A DNA stretch of 64,000 nt from Verrucomicrobiia bacterium (lineage in GTDB: Bacteria; Verrucomicrobiota; Verrucomicrobiia; Limisphaerales; UBA9464), in the NCBI GenBank assembly GCA_019634635.1, contig JAHCBB010000011.1, forward strand, positions 1 through 64,000. The letters are read 5' to 3'. The translations under genes and the position numbers were made by a program. A model generated the notes under the pieces. That model was not told where the DNA came from. It saw nothing but the letters and a program-made list of their open reading frames with translations, and did no database searches. How positions within the stretch are numbered: the stretch's first letter is position 1; each line of letters begins with the position of its first letter. Shown in pieces: positions 19,817-28,865 of the stretch.

Positions 19817-22615
19817 TCACCGCGGTGGGAAATCAAACTCCACCTTTCCGGTGTCGCCGAGCACCAGATGCGCCGGAAACGGCTTGCCGGACTTGCTCAC
19901 AAACTCGGTGAGGAGGTCCGAGCGCCCGGTGGCCAGCAGCTTGATCGCCTGTTCGCGCGTCACCGGCTGCTGCAGGATGACCCGCCCGATGTGGAACGTG
20001 CACTTCCGTGTCGCGGCCTGGCTCCGTTCGCACAGGTAGCTGTCCGGGCCCTCAAACACCGCTCCGCCGCACTTCGGACATTTTCCCAGGGACTCAAGCC
20101 CGGTGAAGTCCACGGGTGGTGCCGCCTCCTTGGTCGTCCCTTTCGCCCCGCGGACCGGCCCCTTCCGCTCCCGCGGCGCAAATTCGAACCCGACCTTGCC
20201 ATCGGCATACTTCAGGTAGGCCTCGAACTTCCTTCCGGTCTTCTTGGACACGAACCCCTTCAGCAGGTCGGTCCGCCCCTCCGAGAGCAGCTTGGCGGCC
20301 TGGACGCGGTCCACCGCCTGCTGAAGGATGATGGCGCCCGTCTTGAAGTCGCACGTCCGGGTGGCGTCCACCAGCTTCTCGCACACGTAGTTCATGCCGT
20401 GCTCGAACACCCGGGCGCCGCACTTCGGGCACTTGCCGACCGGCTCCTTCCCGGTGAAGTCCACCGGATCGCCCGACTCCGGACGCGAGTCCTCACCAAA
20501 ATCGAACTTCGCCTCGAATTCCGGGGTGAGCCGGATCAGGGCGGCGAAGGGGAAACCCTGTTTGCTGCGGAAGCCCTGCAGGGGCCCCACCTGGCGGTCG
20601 CGAATCAGCGCCTCGATCTCGGCCGGCTCGAACTGGCGTCCCGCGGTGATCTTCCACAGCGCAAAATCGCACTGCTGGCACTGGAACTTCTTGTAGGTCT
20701 CGTGCACCTCCCCGCCGCATTTCGGGCACGGGGTTGCCAGAACCCCGAAATCGCCGGGAATCGTGTCGTGCTCGTACTGCTTGGCCTTGGAAACAATGCT
20801 CTCGGTGAGGCGGCGGATCTCCGCCATGAAATCCTCCCGGCGCAACTGGTCGCGCTCCATCTGCTTGAGCTGGTACTCCCAGTTGCCGGTGAGTTCCGGC
20901 TTGGTGAGCGTCTCGACACCCAGGCCATTGAGCAGGGTGATCAGCGAGAAGGCCTTGGCCGTCGGCACCAGCTCGCGCTGCTGCCGGTGGAGGTACTGCT
21001 CCGAAAGCAACCCCTCGATGATCGCCGCCCGCGTCGCCGGAGTGCCCAGGCCCCGCTCGCTCATCGCCTCGCGCAACTCCTCATCATCCACCAGCTTCCC
21101 CGCCCCCTCCATCGCCGACAGCAGGGTCGCCTCGGTGTACCGGGCGGGCGGCTTGGTGACGCTCGCCTTCACCTCGATTCCGGTCGTCGCCACCTGCTCC
21201 CCCTGGTCCACCGGCGCCAGCGTGGGCGATTCATCGGTGTCGGCCTCTTTCCCGTACACCTCCAGCCAGCCGGGCTTGACCAACACCTTGCCCGTGCTCT
21301 TGAACGGCTCGCCCTCCACCCGCGTGATGCGCACCGTCTCCAGAAACTCGGCCGCCGGGAAAAACACCGCAAGGAAACGCCGCGTCACCAGGTCGTACAG
21401 CTTTTGCTCGGGCTCGCTCAGGCCCTTGGGAGTCACTCCCGTGGGAATGATGGCAAAGTGGTCGCTGACCTTCGCGTTGTTGAAAATACGACGGTTCGGG
21501 CGCACCCAGCCCTCCGACAGGATCTTCGCAGCAAAAGCCCCGTAGGCGGTGCCCTCCAACGACCCCAACGTCTGGCGCACGGTCGCCACGTAGTCCTCCG
21601 GCAGGGCCCGCGAGTCGGTGCGCGGATAGGTCAGCACCTTGTGCTTCTCATACAGGGCCTGGGCCAGCGCGAGCGTGTTCTTGGCGCTGAACCCGAAGCG
21701 TCCGTTCGCCTCGCGCTGCAGGCTGGTCAGGTCATACAGCAGCGGGGACAGCGAGGTGCTGGGCTTGCTCTCCTCGGTGACCACCCCCGGCCTCCCAAGG
21801 CAGCGGTCCCGGATGGCCTCCGCGCGGGCCCGGTCCCAGAGCCGCTCAGGCTTCAGGTCGGGATCCTTGTCGTCCCCCTTGGCGAATTTCTCGTCAACCC
21901 ACCGGCCCGTGTATTCGCCACGGGCTCCTTCGAAGGTGCCCACCACCTCCCAAAAATCACGCGGGACAAACCGCCGGATCCGCTCCTCCCGCTCCACGAC
22001 AATCGCCAGGGTGGGCGTCTGGACCCTTCCCACGGTGGTGAGGTGAAACCCGCCGGTCTTCGAGTTGAAGGCGGTCATCGCCCGGGTGCCATTGATGCCC
22101 ACCAGCCAGTCGGCCTCCGACCGGCAGACCGACGCGTCGGCCAGCGGACGCATCTGCGCATCGGTCCGCAACTGCCGGAACCCCTCCCGGATGGCGGCTG
22201 GAGTCATGGACTGCAGCCACAGCCGCTGCACCGGCTGACGCGCCCCGGTGTAGGCCATGATGTTGCGGAAGATGAGCTCGCCCTCGCGGCCGGCATCGCA
22301 GGCGTTGACGACCGCGGTGACATCCTTCCGCTTCAGCAGCCGCGCCAGCACCTTCAGCCGGTTCTCGCTCCGCTCAATCGGCTTCAAGGCAAACCGGGGC
22401 GGGATGTGCGGCAGCGTGGCAAAGGACCATTTGCCCTTCCGGATCTCAAACTCCTCCGGGACGATCAGCTCCAGCAGATGGCCCACCGCCGACGACACCA
22501 CATACGCGTCGCCCTCGAAGAACTCGCCGGATTTGTCCTTCGCGAGACCCCCAAGGGCCTTCGCGATGTCCGAAGCCACAGACGGCTTCTCGGCGATGAT
22601 CAGGGACTTACCCAT
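19817..22615 (-). CDS. topB: DNA topoisomerase III (type IA) with zinc-ribbon repeats
   Basis: 932 residues. A TTG two codons upstream extends the frame to 22621, but the ATG at 22615 (MGKSLIIAEKPSVASDIAKA) matches the family start. The Toprim domain has ACDAGREGELIFR. The active-site tyrosine lies in VLTYPRTDSR (about residue 330). The C-terminal third carries repeated zinc-binding modules (CPKCGGEVHETYKKFQCQQC, CPKCGARVFEHG, CPKCGGAVFEGP) and several Topo-C-like units ending in LLKGFVSKKTGRKF or LLTEFVSKSGKPF. The enzyme relaxes and decatenates DNA through a 5'-phosphotyrosyl intermediate. The frame is intact, with no truncation. Confidence 0.93.
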   Translation of the reverse strand: MGKSLIIAEKPSVASDIAKALGGLAKDKSGEFFEGDAYVVSSAVGHLLELIVPEEFEIRKGKWSFATLPHIPPRFALKPIERSENRLKVLARLLKRKDVTAVVNACDAGREGELIFRNIMAYTGARQPVQRLWLQSMTPAAIREGFRQLRTDAQMRPLADASVCRSEADWLVGINGTRAMTAFNSKTGGFHLTTVGRVQTPTLAIVVEREERIRRFVPRDFWEVVGTFEGARGEYTGRWVDEKFAKGDDKDPDLKPERLWDRARAEAIRDRCLGRPGVVTEESKPSTSLSPLLYDLTSLQREANGRFGFSAKNTLALAQALYEKHKVLTYPRTDSRALPEDYVATVRQTLGSLEGTAYGAFAAKILSEGWVRPNRRIFNNAKVSDHFAIIPTGVTPKGLSEPEQKLYDLVTRRFLAVFFPAAEFLETVRITRVEGEPFKSTGKVLVKPGWLEVYGKEADTDESPTLAPVDQGEQVATTGIEVKASVTKPPARYTEATLLSAMEGAGKLVDDEELREAMSERGLGTPATRAAIIEGLLSEQYLHRQQRELVPTAKAFSLITLLNGLGVETLTKPELTGNWEYQLKQMERDQLRREDFMAEIRRLTESIVSKAKQYEHDTIPGDFGVLATPCPKCGGEVHETYKKFQCQQCDFALWKITAGRQFEPAEIEALIRDRQVGPLQGFRSKQGFPFAALIRLTPEFEAKFDFGEDSRPESGDPVDFTGKEPVGKCPKCGARVFEHGMNYVCEKLVDATRTCDFKTGAIILQQAVDRVQAAKLLSEGRTDLLKGFVSKKTGRKFEAYLKYADGKVGFEFAPRERKGPVRGAKGTTKEAAPPVDFTGLESLGKCPKCGGAVFEGPDSYLCERSQAATRKCTFHIGRVILQQPVTREQAIKLLATGRSDLLTEFVSKSGKPFPAHLVLGDTGKVEFDFPPR

Positions 22616-22740
22616 AGGCAAGATCGAGCGGACGTGTAGCCGCCGCGTTTCCGCCCGGGCAAGACTTACTTTTCAGTAGCCCATCCCCGGGCGCGGCTCG
22701 CGGCGTCTCTCAACCAGTTCTCCATGAGAGGGTTGCACCG

Positions 22741-23844
22741 CTAGACATTGAACTTGAACAACAGGACGTCGCCGTCCTGCACCACGTACTCCTTGCCCTC
22801 CATCCGATACAGCCCCTTCTCCCGGGCCGCCGCCACCGAGCCGCACGCGACGAGGTCGGCGTAGGCCACGGTCTCGGCCTTGATGAAGCCGCGCTCGAAG
22901 TCGGTGTGGATGACCCCGGCTGCCTTGGGCGCGGTGTCGCCGGAATGGATGGTCCAAGCACGGACCTCCTTCTCGCCGGCCGTGAAGTAGGTCCGCAGGC
23001 CGAGCAGATGATAGGTTGCGCGGATCAGGGCCCCGACACCGGATTCGCGGACCCCCAGTTCGGCCAGGAACGCCGCCGCCTCCTCCGGGGAGAGATCCAC
23101 CAGGTCGCTCTCGATCTGCGCGGAAATCACAACCGCCTCGCACGCCAGATGGCTCCGGGCGTAGTCGCGCACCCGGCGCACATGCGGGTTGTCGTCGGCC
23201 GTGGCCAGGTCGCCCTCCCGGACATTGCAGGCAAAGATCGTGGGCTTGTCCGTCATCAGCCAGAACTGCCGCGACACGGCCTTCTCCTCTGCCGCCAGTT
23301 CGAGGGTCAGCGCGGGCCGTCCGGCATCGAGGTGCGGCTGCAGTTTCTGCAGCACCCCCTGCTCCGCCTGTGCCGCCTTGTCCCCACGCTTGGCGTCCTT
23401 GGCCACACGCTCCAACCGTTTGTTCACGCTCTCCAGGTCGGCCAGCACCAGTTCCGTGGTGATCGTCTCGATGTCGCGCACCGGGTCCACCGATCCCGCC
23501 ACATGATGGATGTCTGGATCCTCAAAGCAGCGGACCACCTGGACGATTGCGTCCACCTCCCGGATGTGGCTCAGGAACTTGTTCCCCAACCCCTCGCCCG
23601 CGCTGGCCCCCTTCACCAGGCCGGCAATGTCCACAAACTCAATGGCCGCCGGGATGACCACGTTCGTGCGCGCAATCTGCTGCAGCACCACCAACCGGTC
23701 GTCCGGCACCGTCACCACCCCCACGTTGGGGTCAATGGTGCAGAACGGATAGTTGGCCGCCTGCGCCTTGCGGGTGCGGGTGACGGCGTTGAAAAGGGTG
23801 GACTTGCCCACGTTGGGCAGTCCGACGATGCCGGCTTTAAGCAT
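22741..23844 (-). CDS. ychF: Redox-regulated ATPase YchF (OLA1 family)
   Basis: 367 residues from the ATG at 23844 ([20 protein letters not shown]). The frame continues upstream to 24252 but that part has no YchF homology. P-loop GLPNVGKS, DxxG-type motif [19 protein letters not shown], the NKxD-like position replaced as usual for this ATP-preferring subfamily, and the C-terminal TGS-like domain ending [14 protein letters not shown] are all present. The C-terminus [30 protein letters not shown] is highly conserved. YchF binds ribosomes and influences stress responses. Confidence 0.95.
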   Translation of the reverse strand: MLKAGIVGLPNVGKSTLFNAVTRTRKAQAANYPFCTIDPNVGVVTVPDDRLVVLQQIARTNVVIPAAIEFVDIAGLVKGASAGEGLGNKFLSHIREVDAIVQVVRCFEDPDIHHVAGSVDPVRDIETITTELVLADLESVNKRLERVAKDAKRGDKAAQAEQGVLQKLQPHLDAGRPALTLELAAEEKAVSRQFWLMTDKPTIFACNVREGDLATADDNPHVRRVRDYARSHLACEAVVISAQIESDLVDLSPEEAAAFLAELGVRESGVGALIRATYHLLGLRTYFTAGEKEVRAWTIHSGDTAPKAAGVIHTDFERGFIKAETVAYADLVACGSVAAAREKGLYRMEGKEYVVQDGDVLLFKFNV

Positions 23845-24355
23845 GACGAGCCGCGGAGAATGGCCACCCCCGGGGTCCGCGCAAGCGGGAACCCTCCGGC
23901 ACCGCGCGCCAAAAGGACGTGTCGGTTTGCTTGGGAATCGCGGCATCCAGTGGGGAATCTCTCGGGAAGCCCCCCCGCGGGGACGGGCGACCGCACCCCC
24001 CGGACAGCCAGCACGTCGCAACACCACGGTCCCGGCAGATCGTCTACAGGCACGGAGAATCCCACGGGCGCATTCGATCGGTTTGAGGAACTGCCGGCAG
24101 GCCGGCTCCAACTCGGTCCCGGGCGCCAGCAACTTCTGCTGCGCCCGGAAGGCGTCCCACGCGGCAATCTTGCCGAGATCCGGGCACTGCGGCTGCGTGC
24201 GGCGCCGTGACCCCGGGATGCACCGACCGGAACCCTTCGAACCGGCGTGCATCGGGATACCATCGGTGCCGATCCATGGTTCGTTTCGTCAGGAACCTCC
24301 AAATGGAGCTTGCCCGGGCCACGCCCCCCCGTTTATTTCCCGGGCGTTTTGCGCA
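23845..24355. other. Intergenic region between ychF and tRNA-Cys, no gene recognised
   Basis: 511 bases. The minus-strand frame of ychF stays open here but lacks a start context or family similarity. Just before the tRNA is an AT-richer stretch (GTTTATTT, 24331-24338) that could belong to the tRNA promoter. No terminator or second RNA gene was found. Confidence 0.45.
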
Positions 24356-24430
24356 GGCGGGGTAGCCAAGTGGTAAGGCAGGGCTCTGCAAAAGCCCCAT
24401 TCGTCGGTTCGATTCCGACCCTCGCCTCCA
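24356..24430 (+). tRNA. tRNA-Cys(GCA)
   Basis: A complete cloverleaf can be drawn. The acceptor stem is GGCGGGG (24356-24362) with CCTCGCC (24420-24426, one G-T pair). The D arm is GCC-AAGTGGTAA-GGC. The anticodon arm is GGGCT-CTGCAAA-AGCCC with anticodon GCA. The T arm is GTCGG-TTCGATT-CCGAC. Discriminator T24427 and an encoded CCA (24428-24430) end the gene. A tyrosine recombinase begins 218 bases downstream, so the 3' end is the likely attachment site of the element to the right. Confidence 0.96.
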
Positions 24431-24502
24431 GTTCTAACATGCTCAAAATCAGCGCGTTAGAAAAATTCTGAACCTCCAGTGCCAGCAAAAGTGCCAGCAA
24501 AA
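24411..24502 (+). repeat. Putative left attachment region of the integrated element
   Basis: The tRNA 3' end is followed directly by an inverted repeat TTCTAAC (24432-24438) / GTTAGAA (24456-24462), then two tandem 12-base units AGTGCCAGCAAA (24478-24489 and 24490-24501). Inverted core-type repeats plus short direct repeats beside an integrase are what attachment sites of tyrosine-recombinase elements look like, with the direct repeats as candidate arm sites. The matching right attachment site was not seen in the window, so the exact core is inferred. Confidence 0.5.
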
Positions 24503-24647
24503 TGGCTACTCAGGAACTCCTAGGGAGTAAGCCCTGAACTACCCCGGCACTCCTTGCCAGAGACGCACTAGGCCGTGCGTTGGGTGTACCAGCGACACCC
24601 GCACTGATCCACGGACTGACAGGCTCGAACTCGAAAGAAATCGAGCC

Positions 24648-25727
24648 ATGAAAAATCGTTTCCGCCTCTACCGCCGCACCAAAACCGGCGTGTTCTACCT
24701 CCACGATGGAGACACCGGGAAACAGGAGAGCTTGGGCACCCGGGACCGCGCTGAAGCCAAGACGCTTCTGGCCACCCGCAACGAAGCCGTCCGCCAGCCC
24801 CATCTCAACCTCCAGATCGCCCGCGCCTACTTGGCGGCCTCCGATCCAGCGTCCACCAAGCGCACTTGGCAGGTGCCCCTGGAGGAACTCGCCAAGACCA
24901 AATCCGGAACCACCCACGACCGCTGGATCAGCGTGCTCAAGGACCCGGCCTTTGAAGGGATCCGTGAGCTGCCTCTCCTCGAAACTCGGGCCGAGCATCT
25001 GCTCAAGGTGATGGAGACGGGCACCGTCTCGACCAACGTCTTCCTCCGTCGCGTCCACAATTTCGCCTTGGACATGGGATGGCTGCCATGGCCCCTCATT
25101 CCCAAGAAGCACTGGCCCAAGATCCAGTTTCGCGACAAGCGGGCGATCACGGCCGAGGAGCACCGGGCCATCCTTGATCATCAGCCCAATCCCACCTGGC
25201 GCGCGTTCTACCAACTCTGCTGGCTGCTGGGAGCCTCCCAGACCGACGTCGCCTTCCTCGCCGCGGAAAACGTGGATTGGGGGGCTCGCGTCATCAGCTT
25301 TGCACGGCAGAAGAACCGATCCATCTCGATGGTCCACTTCGGGCCTGAGGTCGAGGAGGTGCTGCGGACCCTGCCTGCCACGGGTCCGTTCTTCCCAAAA
25401 CTGCGCACGATGAACTCAGGGCACCGCGCCACCGAGTTCACCCGAATCTGCCGTCGGGTAGGCGTCAAGGGTGTAACCCTTCATTCCTATCGCTACGCGT
25501 GGGCCGAACGGGCCAAGCAATGCGGCTACCCGGAGCGCTTCGCCCAGGAGGCACTAGGGCACAACAGCAAAGCCGTCCACCGGTCGTACTCCCGGAAAGC
25601 CAAGGTGAAGCTACCGTCCCTGGAGAGCTTCGAGAAGCAGGCGGCCGAATCGAAGGTCATCGCCTTTCCGTCGCCCCAGCCATCGGAAGTAGCGCCTCAG
25701 GATCCAAGCGCCCTGCGGCCGTCGTAG
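24648..25727 (+). CDS. Tyrosine recombinase (ICE integrase)
   Basis: 359 residues, ATG at 24648. The N-terminus (MKNRFRLYRRTKTGVFYLHD) is an arm-binding-like segment, followed by a SAM-like core-binding region and a catalytic domain. Of the catalytic residues I see the beta-hairpin Lys (ARQKNR), HxxR in LHSYR, His in LGHNS and the nucleophile Tyr in VHRSYSRKA. The first catalytic Arg, expected in a GxRxxE-type motif, is replaced: the sequence reads LGASQTDVAFL. Its position beside tRNA-Cys suggests it integrates and excises the element. The 3' end overlaps the convergent HTH gene by 71 bases. Confidence 0.88.
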   Translation: MKNRFRLYRRTKTGVFYLHDGDTGKQESLGTRDRAEAKTLLATRNEAVRQPHLNLQIARAYLAASDPASTKRTWQVPLEELAKTKSGTTHDRWISVLKDPAFEGIRELPLLETRAEHLLKVMETGTVSTNVFLRRVHNFALDMGWLPWPLIPKKHWPKIQFRDKRAITAEEHRAILDHQPNPTWRAFYQLCWLLGASQTDVAFLAAENVDWGARVISFARQKNRSISMVHFGPEVEEVLRTLPATGPFFPKLRTMNSGHRATEFTRICRRVGVKGVTLHSYRYAWAERAKQCGYPERFAQEALGHNSKAVHRSYSRKAKVKLPSLESFEKQAAESKVIAFPSPQPSEVAPQDPSALRPS

Positions 25728-26037
25728 CGACCCCAGGGGATCGTTCACGACGACAATTTCCAACGCGTCGGCGACCATTCCTTTGCCGCCAATAGGCGGC
25801 AATGGCATCGGTCGCTCGCGCCAGCCATTTTTCGTCGCGTCGGAGGCTTTGGAGGACTTCGGTAGCGAAGAACTTGGGACTGTTCCGGGCAGGATGGCCG
25901 AGCGGCTTGAGCAGCCCGGAGCCCGCAAGAATCCTGACTTCGTGAGATTCGAATCCGAGGAACCAAGCGGTTTGTTGGGCGTCAAGGCGCGCCGGTGCGA
26001 TCTTCCAACTCAGGAACTCGGTCTGTTCAGAGTTCAT
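25657..26037 (-). CDS. HTH DNA-binding protein, candidate excisionase/directionality factor
   Basis: 126 residues from the ATG at 26037 (MNSEQTEFLSWKIAPARLD). The segment LDAQQTAWFLGFESHEVRILAGSGLLKPLGHP resembles a winged-helix/MerR-like helix-turn-helix as found in excisionases, followed by a basic region (AAYWRQRNGRRR). It is convergent with the integrase and overlaps its last 71 bases; small HTH genes next to integrases are often recombination directionality factors. It is divergent from arsM, so it could also act as a local regulator. The last ~30 residues lie inside the integrase overlap. Function is inferred from position and the HTH-like segment. Confidence 0.65.
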   Translation of the reverse strand: MNSEQTEFLSWKIAPARLDAQQTAWFLGFESHEVRILAGSGLLKPLGHPARNSPKFFATEVLQSLRRDEKWLARATDAIAAYWRQRNGRRRVGNCRRERSPGVATTAAGRLDPEALLPMAGATERR

Positions 26038-26073
26038 GCAGTTCTCAAGATGCTGATTTTTCCAACCCGGCGG

Positions 26074-26086
26074 TGTCTCTGGTACA
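26074..26086. promoter_or_regulatory. Weak match to the element's TGTA-N5-TACA operator
   Basis: TGTC-TCTGG-TACA followed by CATTTT lies in the divergent gap between the HTH gene and arsM. It shares the spacing and right half-site of the better operators at 45688, 52938 and 56138 but not the left half-site nor the CACAAAAYGC tail, so this is a weak candidate. Confidence 0.25.
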
Positions 26087-26192
26087 CATTTTCGACCGCA
26101 ACGCAAACGGGACCGAATCCCAAGGCCAAGCGGGCAAAGTCTCCGCATCATTTTGCGCATCCTTTTGAAAGTGCTCGCGTCAATCCCAAGGA

Positions 26193-27026
26193 ATGAACGC
26201 GATTTCTTCCGATACCGCTCGGGTTGAATGGGTCCGAGACGAGGTCCGCCGACACTATGCCCGCGCGGCCGAGGACGGGAACTGCTGCTCAACCGGTGGT
26301 TGCGGCGACCGTGCGTCAGCCACCGAGGTGTCCACGCTCGGCTATTCGGCAGACGAAATTGCCGCGTTGCCGCCAGGCGCCGATCTGGGGCTTGGTTGCG
26401 GCAACCCCCAGGCCATCGCGGCCTTGAAGCCAGGCGAGATTGTCCTGGACCTGGGCAGCGGCGCTGGCTTCGACTGCTTCCTGGCCGCTCGGGCTGTGGG
26501 CTCGACCGGCCGGGTGATCGGAGTGGACATGACACCTGAGATGCTGTCCCGGGCCTGGGCCAATGCCGCCAAATCAGGCATGACCCAGTTGGACTTCCGT
26601 TTCGGACACATCGAAGCGCTTCCCGTCGCTGAGAATTCAGTGGATGTCGTCATCTCCAATTGCGTGATCAATCTCTCCCCCGACCAGCCGGCGGTGTTTC
26701 GTGAAGCTTTCCGAGTGCTCAAGCCGGGCGGCCGGCTTGCGGTTGCCGACATTGTCCGCACGGCCGATCTCCCGCCGGAGATCGCGGCCGATCTGGCCGC
26801 CCTCTGCGGATGCGTCGCCGGCGCGTCCCGGGTAGATGAATTGGAAATGATGCTGGCTGCGGCGGGTTTCGCGGACATTCGTATCCGGCCCAAGGATGCC
26901 AGCCGCGAATTCATCCGAAACTGGGTTCCCGGCCGCAACGCCGAGGATTACGTAGTCTCTGCGACGATTGAAGCCGTGAAGCCGGGAGCTCTAGTCGCGT
27001 GTTGCGCGTCTTCCTGCTGCAATTGA
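26193..27026 (+). CDS. arsM: Arsenite methyltransferase ArsM
   Basis: 277 residues. A SAM-binding fold with motif I VLDLGSGAGFDCFLAA and acidic motif IGVDMTPEML. The cysteines typical of ArsM are all visible: CC at residues 31-32 in NCCSTGGCG, C69 in LGCGNP, Cys in SNCVINLSP and Cys in ALCGCVAGA; the C-terminus adds CCASSCC. ArsM methylates As(III) with S-adenosylmethionine to methylated, partly volatile arsenicals. An AAGGA directly abuts the ATG. Its stop overlaps the ATG of the next gene (ATTGATG), so the genes are probably translationally coupled. Confidence 0.95.
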   Translation: MNAISSDTARVEWVRDEVRRHYARAAEDGNCCSTGGCGDRASATEVSTLGYSADEIAALPPGADLGLGCGNPQAIAALKPGEIVLDLGSGAGFDCFLAARAVGSTGRVIGVDMTPEMLSRAWANAAKSGMTQLDFRFGHIEALPVAENSVDVVISNCVINLSPDQPAVFREAFRVLKPGGRLAVADIVRTADLPPEIAADLAALCGCVAGASRVDELEMMLAAAGFADIRIRPKDASREFIRNWVPGRNAEDYVVSATIEAVKPGALVACCASSCCN

Positions 27027-27622
27027 TGTCGTTGACCGTCGAAGAACTCTGGGACGAGTTCGCGCAAGATCTGCGCGCGTTCCTGCACGTCCGGGTGACG
27101 GACCATGGGGCGGCGGATGACCTGCTTCAGGAAGTATTTCTAAAACTGCATCGCCATCTGCCGGATCTGCGCGACACGGAGCGTGTTGAGGCTTGGGTGT
27201 ACCAAATCGCGCGCCATGCCGTCGCCAGCCACTTCCGCCGCGCACGAGCCACTGGCGCGGAGGTGCCGGACCTGCCCGAACCGGTGATCGAAGTGGAACC
27301 GGCTCTGCCGGACCTTCGTCCCGCCGTTCGTCGATTCCTTGACCAACTGTCAACCGACCATCGTGACGCCCTGCTCGCCACTGAATGGGAGGGGCTAACC
27401 CAGGCGTCGTACGCCGCGCGATCCGGTCTATCGTTGTCGGCCGCGAAGTCACGCGTGTTGCGCGCCCGGACCGAGCTGAAGCGCCTGCTGGAAGACTGCT
27501 GTCGCTTCGAACTCGACGGGCGCGGCACCATCATCGAGGCGATTCCTCGGAGCCCCGCTGCCGCCGCGGACTCCGACTGTGCCTGCGCTCTGCCACCGGT
27601 GCGCTCGGCGTCGCATCCATGA
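27026..27622 (+). CDS. ECF-type RNA polymerase sigma factor, SigZ-like
   Basis: 198 residues from the ATG at 27026, which overlaps the arsM stop; a GTG at 26999 is also in frame. Sigma region 2 is visible (FLHVRVTDHGAADDLLQEVFLKLHR ... VEAWVYQIARHAVASHFRR) and region 4 (ALLATEWEGLTQASYAARSGLSLSAAKSRVLRAR). The C-terminal CCRFELDGRGTI segment matches the Cys-containing tail of SigZ-type factors. Placed between arsM and an aquaporin, it may direct or autoregulate this operon; the Cys pair and a second cluster (DSDCACALP) could sense arsenite, but that is speculation. Its stop overlaps the next ATG (ATGA). Confidence 0.88.
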   Translation: MSLTVEELWDEFAQDLRAFLHVRVTDHGAADDLLQEVFLKLHRHLPDLRDTERVEAWVYQIARHAVASHFRRARATGAEVPDLPEPVIEVEPALPDLRPAVRRFLDQLSTDHRDALLATEWEGLTQASYAARSGLSLSAAKSRVLRARTELKRLLEDCCRFELDGRGTIIEAIPRSPAAAADSDCACALPPVRSASHP

Positions 27623-28293
27623 AACGCTGGTTCGCTGAGTTTCTTGGCACGTTCGCTCTCGTCTTCGCCGGCACCGGGGCCATCGTGGTCAATGGCGCCA
27701 CGGACGGGACCATTGGCCACGTTGGGATCGCCCTGACCTTTGGCCTAGTGGTCCTGGCCATGATTTACACTTTCGGGGACGTGTCGGGTGCTCACCTGAA
27801 TCCCGCGGTCACCATGGCGTTTGCCGCCGCGCGCCGCTTCGCGTGGGGCGAGGTACCGGGTTATGTGGTGGCACAGATTCTTGGTGCATTAGCGGCCAGC
27901 GGGCTGCTGCGCCTGCTCTTTCCGTCGGATGCTCGCTTGGGCGCCACGCTGCCGGCCGGTTCTTCGGGCCAGAGCTTCCTGCTCGAACTCGTGCTCACGG
28001 CCCTGCTGATGCTAGTCATCTTGAATGTTTCCACCGGCGCGAAGGAAAAGGGCATCACCGCGGGCATCGCCGTCGGCGCGGTGATCGGACTGGAGGCGAT
28101 GTTCGCCGGACCGATTTGCGGCGCTTCAATGAATCCAGCCCGTTCATTGGCCCCGGCGGTGGTCAGCGGACAGGTGCAACATCTTTGGCTCTACCTCGTT
28201 GCACCAATCCTGGGAGCCCTGGTGGCTATTCCACTTTGCACCGGTGTGCGTGAACCTGGCTGTTGCCGCGGACGCTGTGCGACGACGCCTTGA
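27619..28293 (+). CDS. Aquaporin family (MIP) channel, AqpS-like
   Basis: 224 residues. The ATG at 27619 overlaps the sigma factor stop (ATGA). Six hydrophobic segments and the two hallmark half-helix NPA motifs are present ([13 protein letters not shown] and [13 protein letters not shown]). The N-terminus [21 protein letters not shown] is typical of the MIP family. In Sinorhizobium meliloti the aquaglyceroporin AqpS replaces ArsB in an ars operon and lets arsenite made by ArsC flow out; the same role fits here, since no ArsB or Acr3 is visible in the window. The C-terminal tail is Cys-rich ([11 protein letters not shown]). Confidence 0.93.
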   Translation: MKRWFAEFLGTFALVFAGTGAIVVNGATDGTIGHVGIALTFGLVVLAMIYTFGDVSGAHLNPAVTMAFAAARRFAWGEVPGYVVAQILGALAASGLLRLLFPSDARLGATLPAGSSGQSFLLELVLTALLMLVILNVSTGAKEKGITAGIAVGAVIGLEAMFAGPICGASMNPARSLAPAVVSGQVQHLWLYLVAPILGALVAIPLCTGVREPGCCRGRCATTP

Positions 28294-28333
28294 AGCCACC
28301 GGCGACCCATTTCTCGAATTCGCAGACATACCG

Positions 28334-28783
28334 ATGAACTCCCAGCCACCCCTCGCACTCATTCTCTGCACCGGCAATTCCTGCCGATCTCATCTTGCGG
28401 AAGGCATTCTGAGGGCCGCGGCTGGCGATTTAATCCGAGTGGCCAGTGCCGGATCAAAGCCCGCCGGCTACGTGCATCCGCTCGCGGTGAAGGCCGCCGC
28501 CGAGATAGGATTGGATATCTCCGCACACAAGTCTAAGCACATGAACGAGTTCCTTGAGGTGCCCGTGGAAACCGTCATTACGGTCTGCGGGAACGCGGAT
28601 CAGACTTGCCCGGTGTTCCCGGGCCAGGTGAACCGATACCATTGGCCATTCGACGACCCGGCGCATGCCTTGGGGACAGAGGAGGAGAAGCTCGCGGTCT
28701 TCCGCCAGGTGCGCGATGAGATCCGCGTCGTCTTTGAGGCATACGCCGCAGGCAGGCGCGATGAAGCAAAGCGGTGCGCATAG
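28334..28783 (+). CDS. arsC: Arsenate reductase, low-molecular-weight phosphatase fold
   Basis: 149 residues from the ATG at 28334; the frame is open upstream through the aquaporin end. The phosphatase loop [16 protein letters not shown] holds the nucleophilic Cys and CX5R. The two further redox cysteines of the thioredoxin-coupled class are in [14 protein letters not shown], and the acid Asp in WPFDDPA. It reduces As(V) to As(III), which would be the substrate for ArsM and for exit through the aquaporin. It lies 40 bases after the aquaporin stop and ends the operon. Confidence 0.94.
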   Translation: MNSQPPLALILCTGNSCRSHLAEGILRAAAGDLIRVASAGSKPAGYVHPLAVKAAAEIGLDISAHKSKHMNEFLEVPVETVITVCGNADQTCPVFPGQVNRYHWPFDDPAHALGTEEEKLAVFRQVRDEIRVVFEAYAAGRRDEAKRCA

Positions 28784-28865
28784 CGCAGGAGCGGAGATCA
28801 AGAATTGGCCTTTGCCCAAGGCAGCCGGAGTCCGGTAGCAGTGGCTGAAGGCAACCAATTCGTTC

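Noticed and set aside
19784..22639. 951-codon plus-strand ORF opposite topB
   Set aside because: The minus strand codes for a full topoisomerase III with all motifs.
23845..24252. N-terminal extension of ychF
   Set aside because: The conserved start [11 protein letters not shown] is at 23844; the extension has no family similarity.
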